Assembly (NCBI RefSeq): GCF_001411555.2
Contig: NC_049901.1
Span: 10,612,681-10,676,680 of the forward strand
Length of the DNA: 64,000 nucleotides
Source of the DNA: Juglans regia
Lineage: Eukaryota; Streptophyta; Magnoliopsida; Fagales; Juglandaceae
Direction: 5' to 3'
The notes under the pieces are model-generated. The model saw nothing but the letters and a program-made list of their open reading frames with translations. It was not told the DNA's origin and made no database searches. Shown piece after piece: positions 11,302 to 23,048 of the stretch; position 1 is the stretch's first letter, and each line of letters opens with the position of its first letter. The translations under genes and the position numbers were made by a program.

Positions 11302-11848
11302 CTTGACATCCATGAAGTTGAGGAAGATAGGGATTTCCTTTGTAGCCTGGAGCACATGCACATGTATAGGTGGAGATTGTGAAGTTGTGATTATCCAACA
11401 TAGTAGGATCGTTGTTACGACAGATCAAGTACCTCTGTTTGCTGTTTGGTCCCATGGTAAAACTTGAATTGCTATCAATCCCGAATTTCAATACCACTGG
11501 AACGAATAAATTTCGGTAATATGGAATCGTGAGATTTTTCTGGAACCAATTGTTTTCAACCAAGAAAGCATAGTTGTGGGAATTTTTGGGCTCAATATAA
11601 GTTGTAATGAAAGAGCTGAGATCATAAGGGATTTCAGTTTGGCAACAGTAGAGGTGCCAATATGGCAACGACTTCCATTGATGAACTCAGCTTTGTCGCA
11701 AGGGGACTTGCACCCACCAAAACTAATGCGTTCATCCAGCGACCACATCAAGGCCGCAGAGTTGTTGCAACCAATGGCAATGAAGCTGTTCTTGCTCTCC
11801 GAGAATGCCAAACGGGAATTTTACCGGTCAATCGGACAAATTGAATAA
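11302..11848 (-). pseudogene. WAK-like extracellular exon (galacturonan-binding region), frameshifted
   Basis: The minus strand encodes a WAK/WAKL ectodomain: FGGCKSPCDKAEFINGSRCH (Cys-rich GUB_WAK_bind region), then in the next frame CCQTEIPYDLSSFITTYIEP, FLVENNWFQKNL, VPVVLKFGID, YLICRNN and finally TYTCACAPGYKGNPYL ahead of LHGCQ. The exon ends at a proper donor (CAAG|GTATAT at 11302/11301), the expected exon 1/exon 2 border in WAK genes. A frameshift near 11655 separates the two halves, and no signal-peptide exon start is evident upstream. The reading is a dead WAK exon 1. The kinase fragment at 1045-1200, same strand, may be the far end of the same former gene, with 10 kb of transposons between. 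Confidence 0.75.
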
Positions 11849-12944
11849 GATTTCATTTGAACCAAACAACTCATGATAAGCCTCCATAGATATTATAATT
11901 AGCGGCCAATATAAGTTGTTGCTTTTGTAAAGATTAAAAAAAAAAAAAAAGTTTTTTTTCATGTTTTAGTCATTGGCCTTAAGCAATCATATCGTGCACG
12001 ACATTCTTATAAATGGATTCCAAGTTTACACATATATAATTTAGAGTGAGACTGTAAATAGAATTTTTCTATGATTTATAAATGTCTGCGCACATAATTT
12101 TTGTATCAAGGTTTTTAAACTACTACCCTAATCTTCTTTTTTTTCTTAACTATTTCTTTCCCAAGTCAGAGATAAGGTGGTGCGGCCTAGCAGCCTTTAT
12201 TTTTTGACCAAAAATTACAAACAAAGAAAATCATGACTTTATTAAAAGTAGCTTTATATTTCATCTTTTGAAAGAGAGGCAGAAACCTTAAAAAAAAAAA
12301 AGGGAAATAAGGAGATAGAAAACAAGAGGTTTACGACTCGTTTCCACCGGCCAATTAAAGATGGAAATATAAAAGCCCCGACAATTTTATTAATCTTGGT
12401 GCAGAGTGATCATTAAATTAGGTGGTTTGGACTTTGGACTCGGTTGAAAAGCCTCACTATTTTATTCCTATTATACAGTCACAAGCGGCGGCAGCGGCAG
12501 TGCTTGGTACCATTACGAGCCTCAATGTAAATATAATCTGTTTTGGACTTTGGTTTTATGCTTTCTTGAATTAAATGTTTGGTTGTGCATGGGGCTTGGC
12601 CCTTGTTAGTTGATGGGGAAGAAAAATACATGTGTGCATTATTACTATAATACATGTGTATTATAGTAACAACGTTAGCAACAACTTTTTGTATTTTTGG
12701 CAACAACTTTGCACGTTATTGCTATAATACATGTGTATTTTTTGTATTTTACTTGTTTGGAGAGTGGATGTGGATGCTCTTAGATGATAAGGTGGGGAAG
12801 AAAAATTAGTTTTTGACATGTTGTGCCTCTATTTTTTGACCTCTTTTGTGCATTGTTGAGATGTTAGGAGGGGGTGCAAGGGGGCAGCTTGGCTGCCCTT
12901 GATGGTTGATGGGGCAGCCCCATCAGCCCTTGTTGGTAGCAACT
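11849..12944. other. Intergenic DNA left of a LINE insertion
   Basis: No gene seen. At 12760-12790 there is 'ggatgtggatgctcttag', very like the probable Harbinger end at about 21908-21922 ('gatgtggatgctctaag'), so a related element end may lie here. Confidence 0.35.
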
Positions 12945-12990
12945 TTTTTTTTTTTATATAAGAAAACAAACTTTCATTCATAAGAAGAAA

Positions 12991-15800
12991 TTACATGTCA
13001 ATCTGATCAAACCAAAGTGCATGAGTTACAAACGCTGGAACCTTGTCCCACCACATCTGCACATCATCTACGTTCCATGCAAACCGTGCTAAAGTATGGG
13101 CCACCCCATTTCCATCCCTATATACATGTTGAACATTTGAATTTCTAAAAAGCTGCATGAGCCCTTTAACATCCTGAATCAGATTCCCATTTGATGATAA
13201 AGACTCTTGGCTATCTTGCAATTCCTGTACCACAACTAGACAATCAGATTCGACCACCAAGTTAGGAATCCCAAGTGGAAGACAAAATTGTAGTCCTCTC
13301 AACACAGCTAGCAACTCGATTGTAGCAGGTTCATCAACAAAATCCTCCTTTTTGGTTGTTGCCATAACCACCTGCCCAGCCTCATCCCGTAGGACCACCC
13401 CTATTTCAGCTTTCCCCACATCTGCAAACATTGCACCATCAACATTTAGCTTTAAGAAACCTGGTGGAGGTGGCTTCCATTTGCAAAGTTTTCCTCTTTC
13501 CATAGCATTAGAAGTTTTCAGCTGTATAAAGGTCTTTTGTAAAGATAAAGCATGGTTCACTGCAGCCAAAGGGTCAATCACAATTTTTTCCATCATCATC
13601 TTATTTCTTCTATTCCATAAACTCCAACCAATCAGGAAAAACAAAGTTAAATCTGCCGCATTGCCTCTATCTAGAACAAGCCGAACCTGGTCCAAGAAGG
13701 TTGCCTGCTGCTGACCGTGCTGCACTAAAGGGAGATACTGCATCCATACCAATCGGATATGAGAACAAAAAAGAATAGCATGTGCTACATCCTCCCCATT
13801 ATCCTGATAGAAACAACAAACATTAGCCACATCTATGCTTTTATGTCTCAAATTAGTAAGCGTAGGTAGAATATCTTTACAAGCTCTCCAAGCAAAAATC
13901 TTAATTTTACAAGGCACTTTCATTTGCCAAAGACCCTTCCAAAGTTTCTTATCAGCCATAAGAGAAGAGCCATCTCCATCCCCTTCAGTGTTCAGGTTCT
14001 GTATCAATCGATAGGCACTCTTCACAGTAAAGTTGCCACTTGATTCTTCATTCCAAAGCAATTTATCCATATACTCAGTGCTTGACAATCTGATCTGAAG
14101 AATCCTATCAGCCACATTTGGATTGAAGAGAGATCTGACAAGACTTATATTCCACAATCTGGAAGCTTGGTCGAGTAATGAATCTACTGTTGCTTCCACA
14201 TGTGCCTCATTCACAGAAATTCCATCTAGAGCTGGCTGTAAACAGCTGTGTCCTGGTACCCAAAAATCCTTCCAGGTTTTAATATTCTCCCCCGTCCCAA
14301 CTCGCCACTGACAACCTGCCTTTAACCACTTTTGAGCTTCAAGTATCCCTCTCCAAGCATAAGAAGGGTTAGGACCCAACTTTGCTTGAAAAAAGGAAAC
14401 ATGTGGAAAGTATTTTGCTTTGTAAATTCTTTGTAACAAAGAGTCATTATTCTGTAAAATCCGCCACCCTTATTTTGCTAACAATGCCATGTTAAAAAAG
14501 TGTAAGTTCTTGAATCTCATACCACCTCTAAATTTTGACAAACAAAGCCTTTGCCATTTAATCCAATGCACTTTTCGTTCATCCTCTTTTTACCCCCACC
14601 AAAACCGAGCCATCAATCTCTCCAACTCCCTACACAAACCCAACGGTACTTTGAAACAACTCATGGCATAAGTAGGGATGGATAGAGCGACAGCTTTTAT
14701 AAGAACTTCTCTCCCTCCTTGAGATAATAACTTCCCTTTCCAGCTCTGCAATTTAACCCACACTTTCCTTTTAATCTCCTCAAAAACTCTAGTTTTAGAT
14801 CTCCCCACTAGGTTAGGCAAACCTAGATACTTATCATACTGCTGAAATGTTCTCACCCCCCACAAGGCAAGAATCTCTCTCTGTCGCAATGCTGGGACAT
14901 TATTTGAAAAAACCACAGCAGTCTTTCCCTTATTAACCATTTGGCCTGATGCTAACTCATACTGATGTAACACTTTTTGAATATGGGAGGTGGTTAGAGA
15001 ATCAGCTTTACAGAAAATAAGACTATCATCTGCAAAGAGAAGGTGATTTACACTCGAGGCCCTTCTACATACTTTTATACCTTTCACCAGACTTCTCCTC
15101 TCAGCATCTTTCAGTAGAGCAATTAATCCCTCACTACAAAAGAGAAAAAGGTAAGGGGATAAAGGGTCCCCTTGCCTAATACCTCTAGTAGGAATAATAT
15201 GCCCTAGGGCTTCACCATTCACCAAGATGGAAAAAGAAACTGTTTTTACACACTCCATGACCAGCTGGACAAAAGACTCAGCAAATCCCAACTTCAGCAT
15301 AATATTTTCTAAAAACAGCCACTCCACCCTATCATACGCTTTACTCATATCCAATTTAAGGGGCATGTAACATTTTCGACCCTTCCTCTTTTGCCTCAGA
15401 TAATTCACAAGCTCATAAGCAATCAACATATTATCAGTCATTAATCTACCCCCAACAAAAGTAGATTGAGATTCAGATATAACAGTAGGCAGCAGATGTT
15501 TTAATCTATTAACCATCACTTTCGAAACTAGTTTATAAACCACATTACAAAGACTTATAGGTCAGAAATCAGTCACCATCTCACAAGTCTTCTTTTTTGG
15601 AATTAAACTAATGAAAGTGTGATTATGCTCCTTAGGAATCTTTCCCGAATTCAAAGTATTTAAAACAGCTTGTATCACTGAATTACCAACCATAGGCCAA
15701 TAGTGCTGGAAAAATATGGGAGACATACCTTCGGGGCTGGAGCTTTCGTTGGATGCATTTGTTGGAGAGCCACCTCTACTTCCTCTGTTTCATACCGTCG
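12991..15800 (-). pseudogene. LINE ORF2, reverse transcriptase to RNase H half
   Basis: In minus-strand order: EEVEVALQQMHPTKAP near 15780; a one-base deletion at the following GPDG motif; SLIPKKKTCEMVTDF followed by TGA in place of the Arg of the RPISLCN motif (a CGA-to-TGA change); then the RT core with STFVGGRLMTDNM, DMSKAYDRVEW, RGIRQGDPLSPYLF and the catalytic FADD box near 15035. An interruption at about 14440-14590 precedes zf-RVT (LPTLTNLRHK, CCFYQDN) and an RVT_3 RNase H domain (LNVDGAMFADVG ... VVESDC ... HVYRDGNGVAHTLARFA), ending at a stop at 12991. ORF2 protein nicks DNA and primes cDNA synthesis; this copy has several lesions and no endonuclease on this strand. Confidence 0.85.
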
Positions 15801-15811
15801 AGAGGATTGAA

Positions 15812-16959
15812 AGTGCAGGAACTTGATTCCAAGTTCCTCTTAGCAGAATTTGAGGATGTGCGTGATAAAGAAACAGTTGTTCGCGATGGGGACTTTCGAC
15901 AAACACTTCATTCTGGTTAAGGATTTTGATGGCTTTCAACAAGTTCAGCAAATCCAATTAACCAAAGCATCTTTCTGGGTTAGGATTCACGATTTACCCC
16001 TGGCGGCTCGTAGTGTTGAAGTTGGACAACTAATTGGGAAATCACTGGGGCAGATGGAGGATATCGATTTGATAGATGGAGAGATTGCTTGGGGGGAATT
16101 CATGCGTATTCGTGTATGCATCGACATTACAAAGCCCTTGTTGCGTGGGAAGAAACTCTGTATTGGTTCGCGTACTCCCTACTGGGTGCTATTTTCCTAC
16201 GAACGGTTGCCTGATTTTTGTTTTATCTGTGGGCGGATAGGTCATGCTTTCCGGGATTGTGACCAGGCGCGAGATTTTGATGAAAAGGTCACCCCTTTTC
16301 CATATGGCCAGTGGTTGAGGGGTGGCGGGCGTGGGGTTAAAACGATGGTGCCAAATGGCCGGCATTTGCCATCCTCGGAGGAGAATCCCGCTTCTACGGC
16401 CTTGCACACAAATGGAGTTGTCCTTGAGGATGATGCGACGAAATGTACTCCGCCCGTTACACCTGGTACTTCGGAGCCGTTGTGTGCGGATTTAGCGGAA
16501 ACGATTGAGCCTATGGTGGAGTCTGTTGCGGGGTATAGCAGCACGGTTATCTCGAATGGATTGAAGAAGGTGATGGAGCGTGGATCACGGACTCCACTAA
16601 TGACAGTTTTGCCTTCGCAGTCTGAGGCTTCTTCGCAGCCAGTGGTCCCATCTGATATGGGCCTAACAAATCCACCTGTAGTGGGAGTGAACAGGACTAA
16701 AGCCCAGGAGGCCTTGGGTCCGGCAAGTAAAGAAGCCCGTCGTTGTGCTAGGAAGGGCTTGGTGGGTCGAAAGCAGCTGTCGTCTCCAAGCCGAATGGGT
16801 GCGAAGAGGAAAGCTGTTGTTCCCAAGGATAGGTCTCCTCTAGTGGAGGGGAAACGACGGAAGCTAGGGTTTCCTACGGAGACGAGGGCTGAGGACCTCC
16901 ATGAGGTTCAAATTGATATATCGACAGAGGCTGGAAACCAGCCCTGCCGACAGCAATGA
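15812..16959 (+). pseudogene. LINE ORF1 (DUF4283 and zinc knuckle), 5' truncated
   Basis: The plus strand encodes a plant LINE ORF1-like nucleic-acid-binding protein: DUF4283-type sequence (FDKHFILVKDFDGFQQVQQI, ASFWVRIHDLPL), then SRTPYWVLFSYERLPDFCF with the zinc knuckle CFICGRIGHAFRDC (CX2CX4HX4C, at about 16210-16260), followed by a Ser/Pro/Lys-rich tail. The N-terminus is cut by the inversion junction at about 15800, and a frameshift near 15880 separates EFEDVRDKETVVRDG from the main frame. The protein would coat element RNA. The stop TGA (16957-16959) overlaps the ATG of the endonuclease frame. Confidence 0.8.
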
Positions 16960-18242
16960 AAATATTATGTTGGAATTCCCGTGGGCTTGGGAACCCACAG
17001 GGAATTCGTGCTTTGCGGGAGCTAATCGCGCGTGAAGATCCCACAATGGTGTTTCTTTAGGAAACTAAATTGAAGACTCGGAAGATGGAGGTATGTAAGT
17101 ATAAATTAGGGTTTAATTCTTGCTTTACTGTGGATTGTATTGGGCAGAGTGGGGGGTTAGCATTATTGTGGAGGGGGGATTTGCAGGTGCGGTTAAAATC
17201 TTTCTCTAGCAATCATGTTGATGTTCTTGTCAATGAAGATGATGCTCGTGAGTGGAGGTTTACGGGTATTTATGGGAACCAGCAGACTACGAGCCGATTC
17301 CTCACATGGGATTTGATACATCAGTTACACGATGATGATGATGTACCATGGCTGTTGGGAGGCGATTTTAATGAAGTATTGCAACTGAGTGAGAAGAAGG
17401 GAGGTCGAATACGATCCGAGAATCAAATGGCCGCATTTCGTGAGGTTTTGATGGATTGTTCTTTGCGGGATGTGGGCTTTCATGGTCCAAAGTTCACGTG
17501 GTCAAATGGAAGGGAAGGTACGGAAGCCATTAGCGAGAGGCTTGATCGGTTCTTGGGAAACAACAGTTTCTTTGGTCTGTTTCCCCAAGGGGTGGTGAGG
17601 CATGGAGTGGCTGCTCACTCTGATCATTTACCTATTTGGTTTGACACTGAGAGTGGGGTTGTTGAAGGAAAACGAACGCGAAAATTCTGCTTTGAAGCAA
17701 TGTGGGTAGGGGAGCAAAAACGTGCTAACATTATTGAGGATGTTTGGATGACTGGGAATAGCATTGGAAACAATAATATGGAGGGGGTGATGCAGCGTAT
17801 TAAAGTGTGTGGTCATCGATTGGCATCATGGAATAAATTGTCGTTTGGGCATGTAAAGCAAAAGAAAGTTGAAGCTAGGCAAAGGCTGGAAGCTTTACAA
17901 GCTAAAAATGAAGAGCAACCTGATCCAGTGGGATTGTCACAAGCCAAAGAAAATTTGCAAGTATGGCTTGAACGGGAGGAAGTATTGTGGAGACAGCGAT
18001 CTAGAGTGCAGTGGCTCCATGAAGGGGACCAGAATACTCAGTTTTTCCATTCCCAGGCTAACATGCGAAGGAGGAGGAACTGGATTAAAGGACTCAGGAA
18101 TGAGCAGGGTGATTGGGTTGAAGGAACCTTGCAGAACAATCTGATTCTTGGTTTTTTTCAGACCCTCTTCTCAGCTTCGGGGCAGCAAGATCAGCAGGTT
18201 TTTCCTTTCAACTGTGATGATGTGAAACTTGAGTATGGATAA
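16956..18242 (+). pseudogene. LINE ORF2, endonuclease half
   Basis: It begins with ATG at 16956, overlapping the ORF1 stop as ATGA. The translation MKILCWNSRGLGNPQGIRAL is the start of the APE-type endonuclease, which makes the nick for target-primed reverse transcription. A TAG at 17058-17060 replaces one codon in the VFLxETK catalytic-Glu motif. Downstream the domain is well kept: LLGGDFNEVLQLSEKKGG, FTWSNGREG, ERLDRFLG and the C-terminal SDHLPIWFD catalytic His motif. A linker with WLHEGDQNTQFFHSQA follows. The frame ends at 18242, before RT. The missing RT continuation is found inverted at 12991-15800. Confidence 0.85.
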
Positions 18243-18544
18243 GGGAAATGGGCAGAAACTTCATGGCTCAATAACTCGAATGATCAATCACTGGCAATAG
18301 AGTGTTGCAGCCATAAGTTATTACCCATTCCTCTATGTCACCATTCTTTTTCTAAGCCGATTTGCAAATATAATGCTTTCACCAGTGACGAGAAAGTTTC
18401 TAGCATATCTAAATTCCTTCATTTTCTACGATCGTATAGTGATGAACTTACAAGAGCATGAAAATATGTTATTCATGACCCTCTAAATCAAGACCCTAAC
18501 ATTGGCCACACTTTCTTAAGTCAAACTCAACACAGTCCAGTGTT

Positions 18545-19590
18545 GGTGGAAAACTCCCCAACCCCACCCCAAGTGGAAGTTCTTACCACGAAGAAACTTA
18601 ATAAAGGTGCCCACTTCACCCAAGAGGAAGACAAACTACTTGTTGGCATGGTTAAATTTTTCAATAGATGCAATCCAAGGAACTGATAAAAAGACACACC
18701 CAATTTTGGAAGAAAATTGGTTATACTTCAATCGGTATAAGCAAAGTACAACGAAGCGGACCATTGGGTTCTTAATGCATCGATGGTCGGTGATTCAAAA
18801 ATCAACCAATAAATTATATGCTAAGCTAACCCAAGTGGAAGGATTAAACCAAAGTGGCATGACTGAGCAAGACAAGATATATCCATCAACTACTTTGAAG
18901 TTCTTGTACATACTTTTTTCTTATATTTTTGGATAAATACACTGTAAGCATTTTGTTTTTTTACGTTTAAGAAAGCAAAACTGACATACCAATCACTAGA
19001 GAAAAGTCAATTTTCATTCGAGCATTGTTGGCACATGTTGAAAGACCAACCAAAATGGATTCAGCATTCCTCCAAGGATGGTCCAAAGTGAAGATCCACA
19101 ATGTCGCCGACCCCAACTAGTACCTCTATTGATCGATTCAGTAAATGATACCGAGGAGGAGAATGTTCTTGACAATGATGATGTCGAATTGGAGAGGCGA
19201 ATGGGAATGAACACCGAGAAAGCAAAGCAGAAGGCCCCAACTAGGCCAGTTAAGGATATTGTCAAGCTCTCCAGGATGAAGTATACTCTTTTTGAGGAAT
19301 CACGCGCTCAAGAGAATGAGTTTGTCCTTTCTTAACGAACAGAAAATGCATTATGATCGAGAGAGAGAGGATGCAATAATACAACAAGTGGACGAGAAGA
19401 CTTGAATTTGCCCGATTTAAAGTGGAGGGGAAAGCAAAGAGTGAGCGATGAAAGGGAGGAGTGGATTATGTTGATGAAGTCACTGGCTTACCTGAAGTAC
19501 AAAGAACATATTTCCAACAACGTCAAATGGGAATTATGGCTAGACATAATAGGAAGGAGCAGTGACACTATGTTATTTGGTTGGTAATTT
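18545..19590 (+). pseudogene. Harbinger accessory protein (Myb/SANT-like, NAM-associated)
   Basis: TSPKRKTNYLLAWLNFSIDA, GTDKKTHPILEENWLYFNRY, RTIGFLMHRWSVIQKSTNKL and NQSGMTEQDKIYPS match the trihelix/Myb-like protein found beside PIF/Harbinger transposases and in many plant genomes (annotated there as 'NAM-associated' or 'glutathione S-transferase T3-like'). It is thought to help nuclear import and DNA binding of the transposase. The later part (FEHCWHMLKDQPKW near 19020, then EEENVLDNDD and RMGMNTEKAKQKAP from 19155) lies in other frames, so several frameshifts are present. No intact product is expected. Confidence 0.7.
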
Positions 19591-19904
19591 GTTGTAATTG
19601 AGTTAATCATTGTAACACTTGATTTTGGATGGATGTTGTATAAGGATAATGTTTGTTACGTGGGATGCATGAAACGATACTTGGTTTTGGATGCATGTTG
19701 TATGAGGATAATATATGTAACACAAGAATTTAATTTTTTTTTTTCAACAGATATTATAGATATTAATTTGATACAATTAGCCAGAATAACTTCTACTAAC
19801 TTTTATAAAGAAATTTAAATCATACATATGAATGGAAACAATAAGGGTAACTTGTGAAATAGATATTACCCTAACTCCAGACATTTCTAAGTCCAGCTAT
19901 ATAA

Positions 19905-21145
19905 TTGTCATTGATGCTCAATTAGGTCCAATTGGATATAATAATGAGTTGAAATTACTCTAATTTGATGATGACATTGAATGAACTCCATAAGTTCAGT
20001 TGTATGACTGCACGATAGTTTAGGTGGACTATTATCAAGTTGTTCGTACTCGAAGTCAAGATCATGATTATCACCTCGCTCATCTTCGATGATCATGTTA
20101 TTTAGAATTGTGCATGCTTTCATAATTTTGTTAAGATCATTGGCTTTGAATATTCGAACTGGTCCACAAACTATGGCAAAGCGTTGTTGAAGAACTTCAA
20201 ATGCACGTTCTACATTCTTTCTTGCTAATTCTTATGCTACTGCAAAATATTTCTTCTTCTGCCCTTGTGAGGATGGAATTGTCTTAAAATATGTTGACCA
20301 CTTTGGATAAAAGCCATCGGTAGTATAGTACCATATAGTGCAGTCAATACCATTAATTGAGTAAATGATGGAAAGCACACCCTTGGGCGAGATCAGTGAA
20401 AATAAAAGATATCTCTAGCACATTGGTATCATTATGAGAACTGAGTAATCCAAAAAATGCATTTCATTTCTAAAAATCATATGATGCCACCCCTTTTGAG
20501 ATAATAGTTTATTCAAGACTATAACCAGAGTACATACATTTCCACGCAATTGGGTAATTTTTTCACTTCCAGTGCATGCAATTAATACTCCCTAGCATCC
20601 CAGGGAATCCACGATGTTCACCAATAGAGAGTAATCAAGCAATATCATTGGAGACCTTAAATATTTATTGGAAAAAATATTTACGATGGCAGCCACAAGT
20701 TTTTCAAACTCTCCATTGCGATGCTTTCACCAATAGAGAGTAATCAAGCAATATCTATGAAATCGACAGTTACTCCATACAGAATAATTCTAAGTGCAGC
20801 AGTTATCCTTTACAGTGAAGAAAGATCAATTCTTCCAACATTATCTCTTTTTTAGATTAAATAAGGCTCATAAGCCTCTACCTCAAGCTAAATACGAAGA
20901 AAAAGTTTACGACCCTTACAAAATCTCTTTCGAAATAAATTCAAGTAATATATTGGTGAGTCTGCTAAATAGTCACAAAATAACTGTTCGTGCCCTTCTA
21001 AATGATCATGCCTAATATACTTACAACGTTGACAAGTACGACCACAATGAGATGTTGATCCTCCATCTTTATTAAGAACTATCTCCAACTCATCTTCAGA
21101 GTCTAAGTGAAGCAACAATTTGTAAAAGAAAGAATGAGTCATTTA
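19905..21145 (-). pseudogene. Harbinger (DDE_4/PIF) transposase, heavily mutated
   Basis: The minus-strand N-terminal piece (20888-21142) ends in HEQLFCDYLADSPIYYLNLF followed by RKRFCKGRKLFLRI, the characteristic start of plant Harbinger transposases. Middle pieces in mixed frames include INGIDCTIWYYTTDGFYPKW near 20310-20350 (the NGxEYxxGYYLADGIYPxW motif). The C-terminus has KACTILNNMIIEDERGD (19908-20123). The region expected to hold the first catalytic Asp is scrambled by stops and small rearrangements. The enzyme would cut and paste the element; this copy is dead. Confidence 0.75.
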
Positions 21146-21644
21146 TATTGGAATGATTAATGAAACCAGAATGAGAATGTGTCAGCAAAAGCGTGTGGAG
21201 AATGAGACCGAAATGAGAATTTTTTCTTAATCTAGAATGAAACTTAGGTTGCTCTAGATGTCAATGAAAGAGCAAGTGTTTTTATTTATACATCATAATA
21301 TTACCGATTGAAAATATGTTTGTTAGGAAAATGATAAAAAAAAATATTATCGTTAGACAAATTACAAAAATATGACCATTTAAAATTTAACCGTTATATT
21401 ATCAAAAAAATAAATAAAATTTAACCGTTACAAAATAATACCGTTGGAAAATGTGAATTTTGAGAAAAATTCATATTATTCTTAAAAATGTAATAATTTT
21501 GAAAATTTCATAGTACCGGCAAAAAAATAATTTCCGACGTTGTATTAAAAATAGTTGCTAGAGAGTAATAGTTCAAAACAGAAGGAAAAAGACAAAAGAG
21601 TGAGTATTTAAGATTGTAAAGGGAAGTGAGGAAAAAATAATAAG

Positions 21645-21786
21645 AGTAATTCTACTCATCATTCTAATTCTCATCATCTCATGATGTAGCATTAGATGAT
21701 TAGAGATTATTTATTATATTTCACTTGTAAACCTATCACATCATGAGATGATGAGAGGATGATGAGAAAATAGATGAATAGATTTT
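21645..21786. repeat. Palindromic MITE, family C (copy 1)
   Basis: The left half contains 'ctcatcatctcatgatgt' and the right half 'acatcatgagatgatgag', an inverted pair around 'gattagagattatttattatatttcacttgtaaacctatc'. The same element, slightly diverged, is at 54050-54220. Confidence 0.75.
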
Positions 21787-22740
21787 TTTTCTTTAATAGA
21801 ATAAAGAAAAAATAGGGAGTGGAATGTCGGAATTTTTTTGAGATAGATAAAATTAAAAAAAAAAAAGATGATTTTTGGTTAAAATTTATAGAAACTTTTA
21901 AGGATCAGATGTGGATGCTCTAAGCACATTGAGCGGTTCTACCACTTTTGATAAAACTATTTAGTTTTTCTTCTGATCTTTATTTTTTTAGGGGCCGATT
22001 GGAATCTCATGAATTTGATCACTAACCTCTCCGTGATGAAATGAAATCTAGTACATGATAATCGTGTTGGCCAAATCGCCATGCTAGATTTAACATGACA
22101 CGAGGTTTACCTCGTTTTCTTCAAATCTCAAAAATATAAATTTAAAAAAAAAATACAATTACATTGGAAACAGAAAAATAATATCAAATTCAAATCTCAA
22201 ATGCATGTAAGTATTTTATAAAATAAAAAATATATATTTTATACTTTTTTATAATAGGATTAGCTTTTGAGTTGTATATTTTGAGTTTATATATATCATT
22301 ATTCAAGATATTCTAAACTAAAGCTTCTCTGTTTTTTGATACAAAGCCGTAGCCCAGTTCATACTTTTGTGCCATGGGCCGATAAAATAGTTGTGACAAG
22401 CAACTTCCTTAGTTCCTTGCTGCAAACGTGGATGCTCAAATGTATTCTAAGCTCTCATCTCATCTCAACCTTGCATGCATACATACTCTCAAAGCTCCCA
22501 AATACAGCCGTCTCAATTAGCAGACCTTAATTTATTACCCTCCTCGCATTCATACATCTGCCTGAGCATTCAATTTGGAGTTGGTGCTTTTAATTTAATC
22601 TAAACCAAACAACCAGAGCCTAATAAATAAAGCATAATTTATCTGCATATGGAAAAACGCCATGGAAATATGGGATATGAGCAAGAAGGAAATTAATTAA
22701 TACTTGTTCAGGAGCCAAGAACTGTGCTTGCTGCCTTCCT

Positions 22741-23048
22741 TCAACTTTTGTCTTGTTTCTCTGCTTTTCTTCTAGCCCGCCTCTCCCTCGAGCTTACATA
22801 CTTGAATCCTCCATTTTCAGACTCCGAGTCTTCTAAATCTCTGACAGACTTCTGCACATACAAAAGTATTCGGAGTTAACCAAATTGAGAACTGTCTCAA
22901 ACCGGAATTAACGAGGAGGAGAGAAGAAATAGAGGGGTCGTAGAAAAGGTACCTCTCTAAGCTCAGCAAAGCTTACAACATAGAAGGTAACAGCTGCAGC
23001 TGCTACAATTCCTAGAACGGGTAAGGCCACTTGCTGTATCCCATCCAT
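22741..23048 (-). CDS. Small single-pass membrane protein, 68 residues, two exons
   Basis: Exon 1 is 22953-23048 (32 codons) and exon 2 is 22741-22851 (36 codons plus TGA). The 101-bp intron has GT-AG borders and phase 0. The product starts MDGIQQVALPVLGIVAAAAV and continues TFYVVSFAELRE, giving one N-terminal hydrophobic helix (residues 7-27). A charged tail follows with SVRDLEDSESENGGFKY and a basic RERRARRKAEK run. Conserved small plant proteins of this design exist, but I know of no assigned function. The helix suggests a membrane anchor with a basic soluble tail. The start was chosen because this ATG gives the intact helix; an in-frame extension upstream would be highly basic and unlike a leader. 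The gene stands alone and is intact. Confidence 0.75.

Larger units (their letters stand above)
12945..18245 (-). mobile_element. LINE-1-type retrotransposon with 5' inversion (twin-primed)
   Basis: Two halves of one L1-like element meet head to head near 15785-15815. The left half (minus strand) carries RT, zf-RVT and RNase H and ends in a poly(A) tail, seen as poly(T) at 12943-12955. The right half (plus strand) carries ORF1 and the endonuclease of ORF2 and stops near 18240, just where RT would start. Together they make nearly one complete element with no duplicated domain. That is the arrangement produced by twin priming during target-primed reverse transcription: the 5' part is inverted and joined by its 5' end. 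I could not find a matching target duplication at the outer ends. Confidence 0.7.
18500..21922. mobile_element. Decayed PIF/Harbinger transposon
   Basis: It contains the two genes typical of plant PIF/Harbinger elements in convergent orientation: a Myb/NAM-associated-like accessory frame on the plus strand (about 18545-19590) and a DDE transposase on the minus strand (about 19905-21145). A likely right end is '...gatgtggatgctc' at about 21919 followed by TAA, the usual 3-bp target (TAA/TTA). The left end was not identified. A small palindromic MITE (21645-21786) sits inside the right end. Confidence 0.65.

Noticed and set aside
16242..16826. 194-codon minus-strand frame
   Set aside because: Antisense shadow of the LINE ORF1 zinc-knuckle protein.
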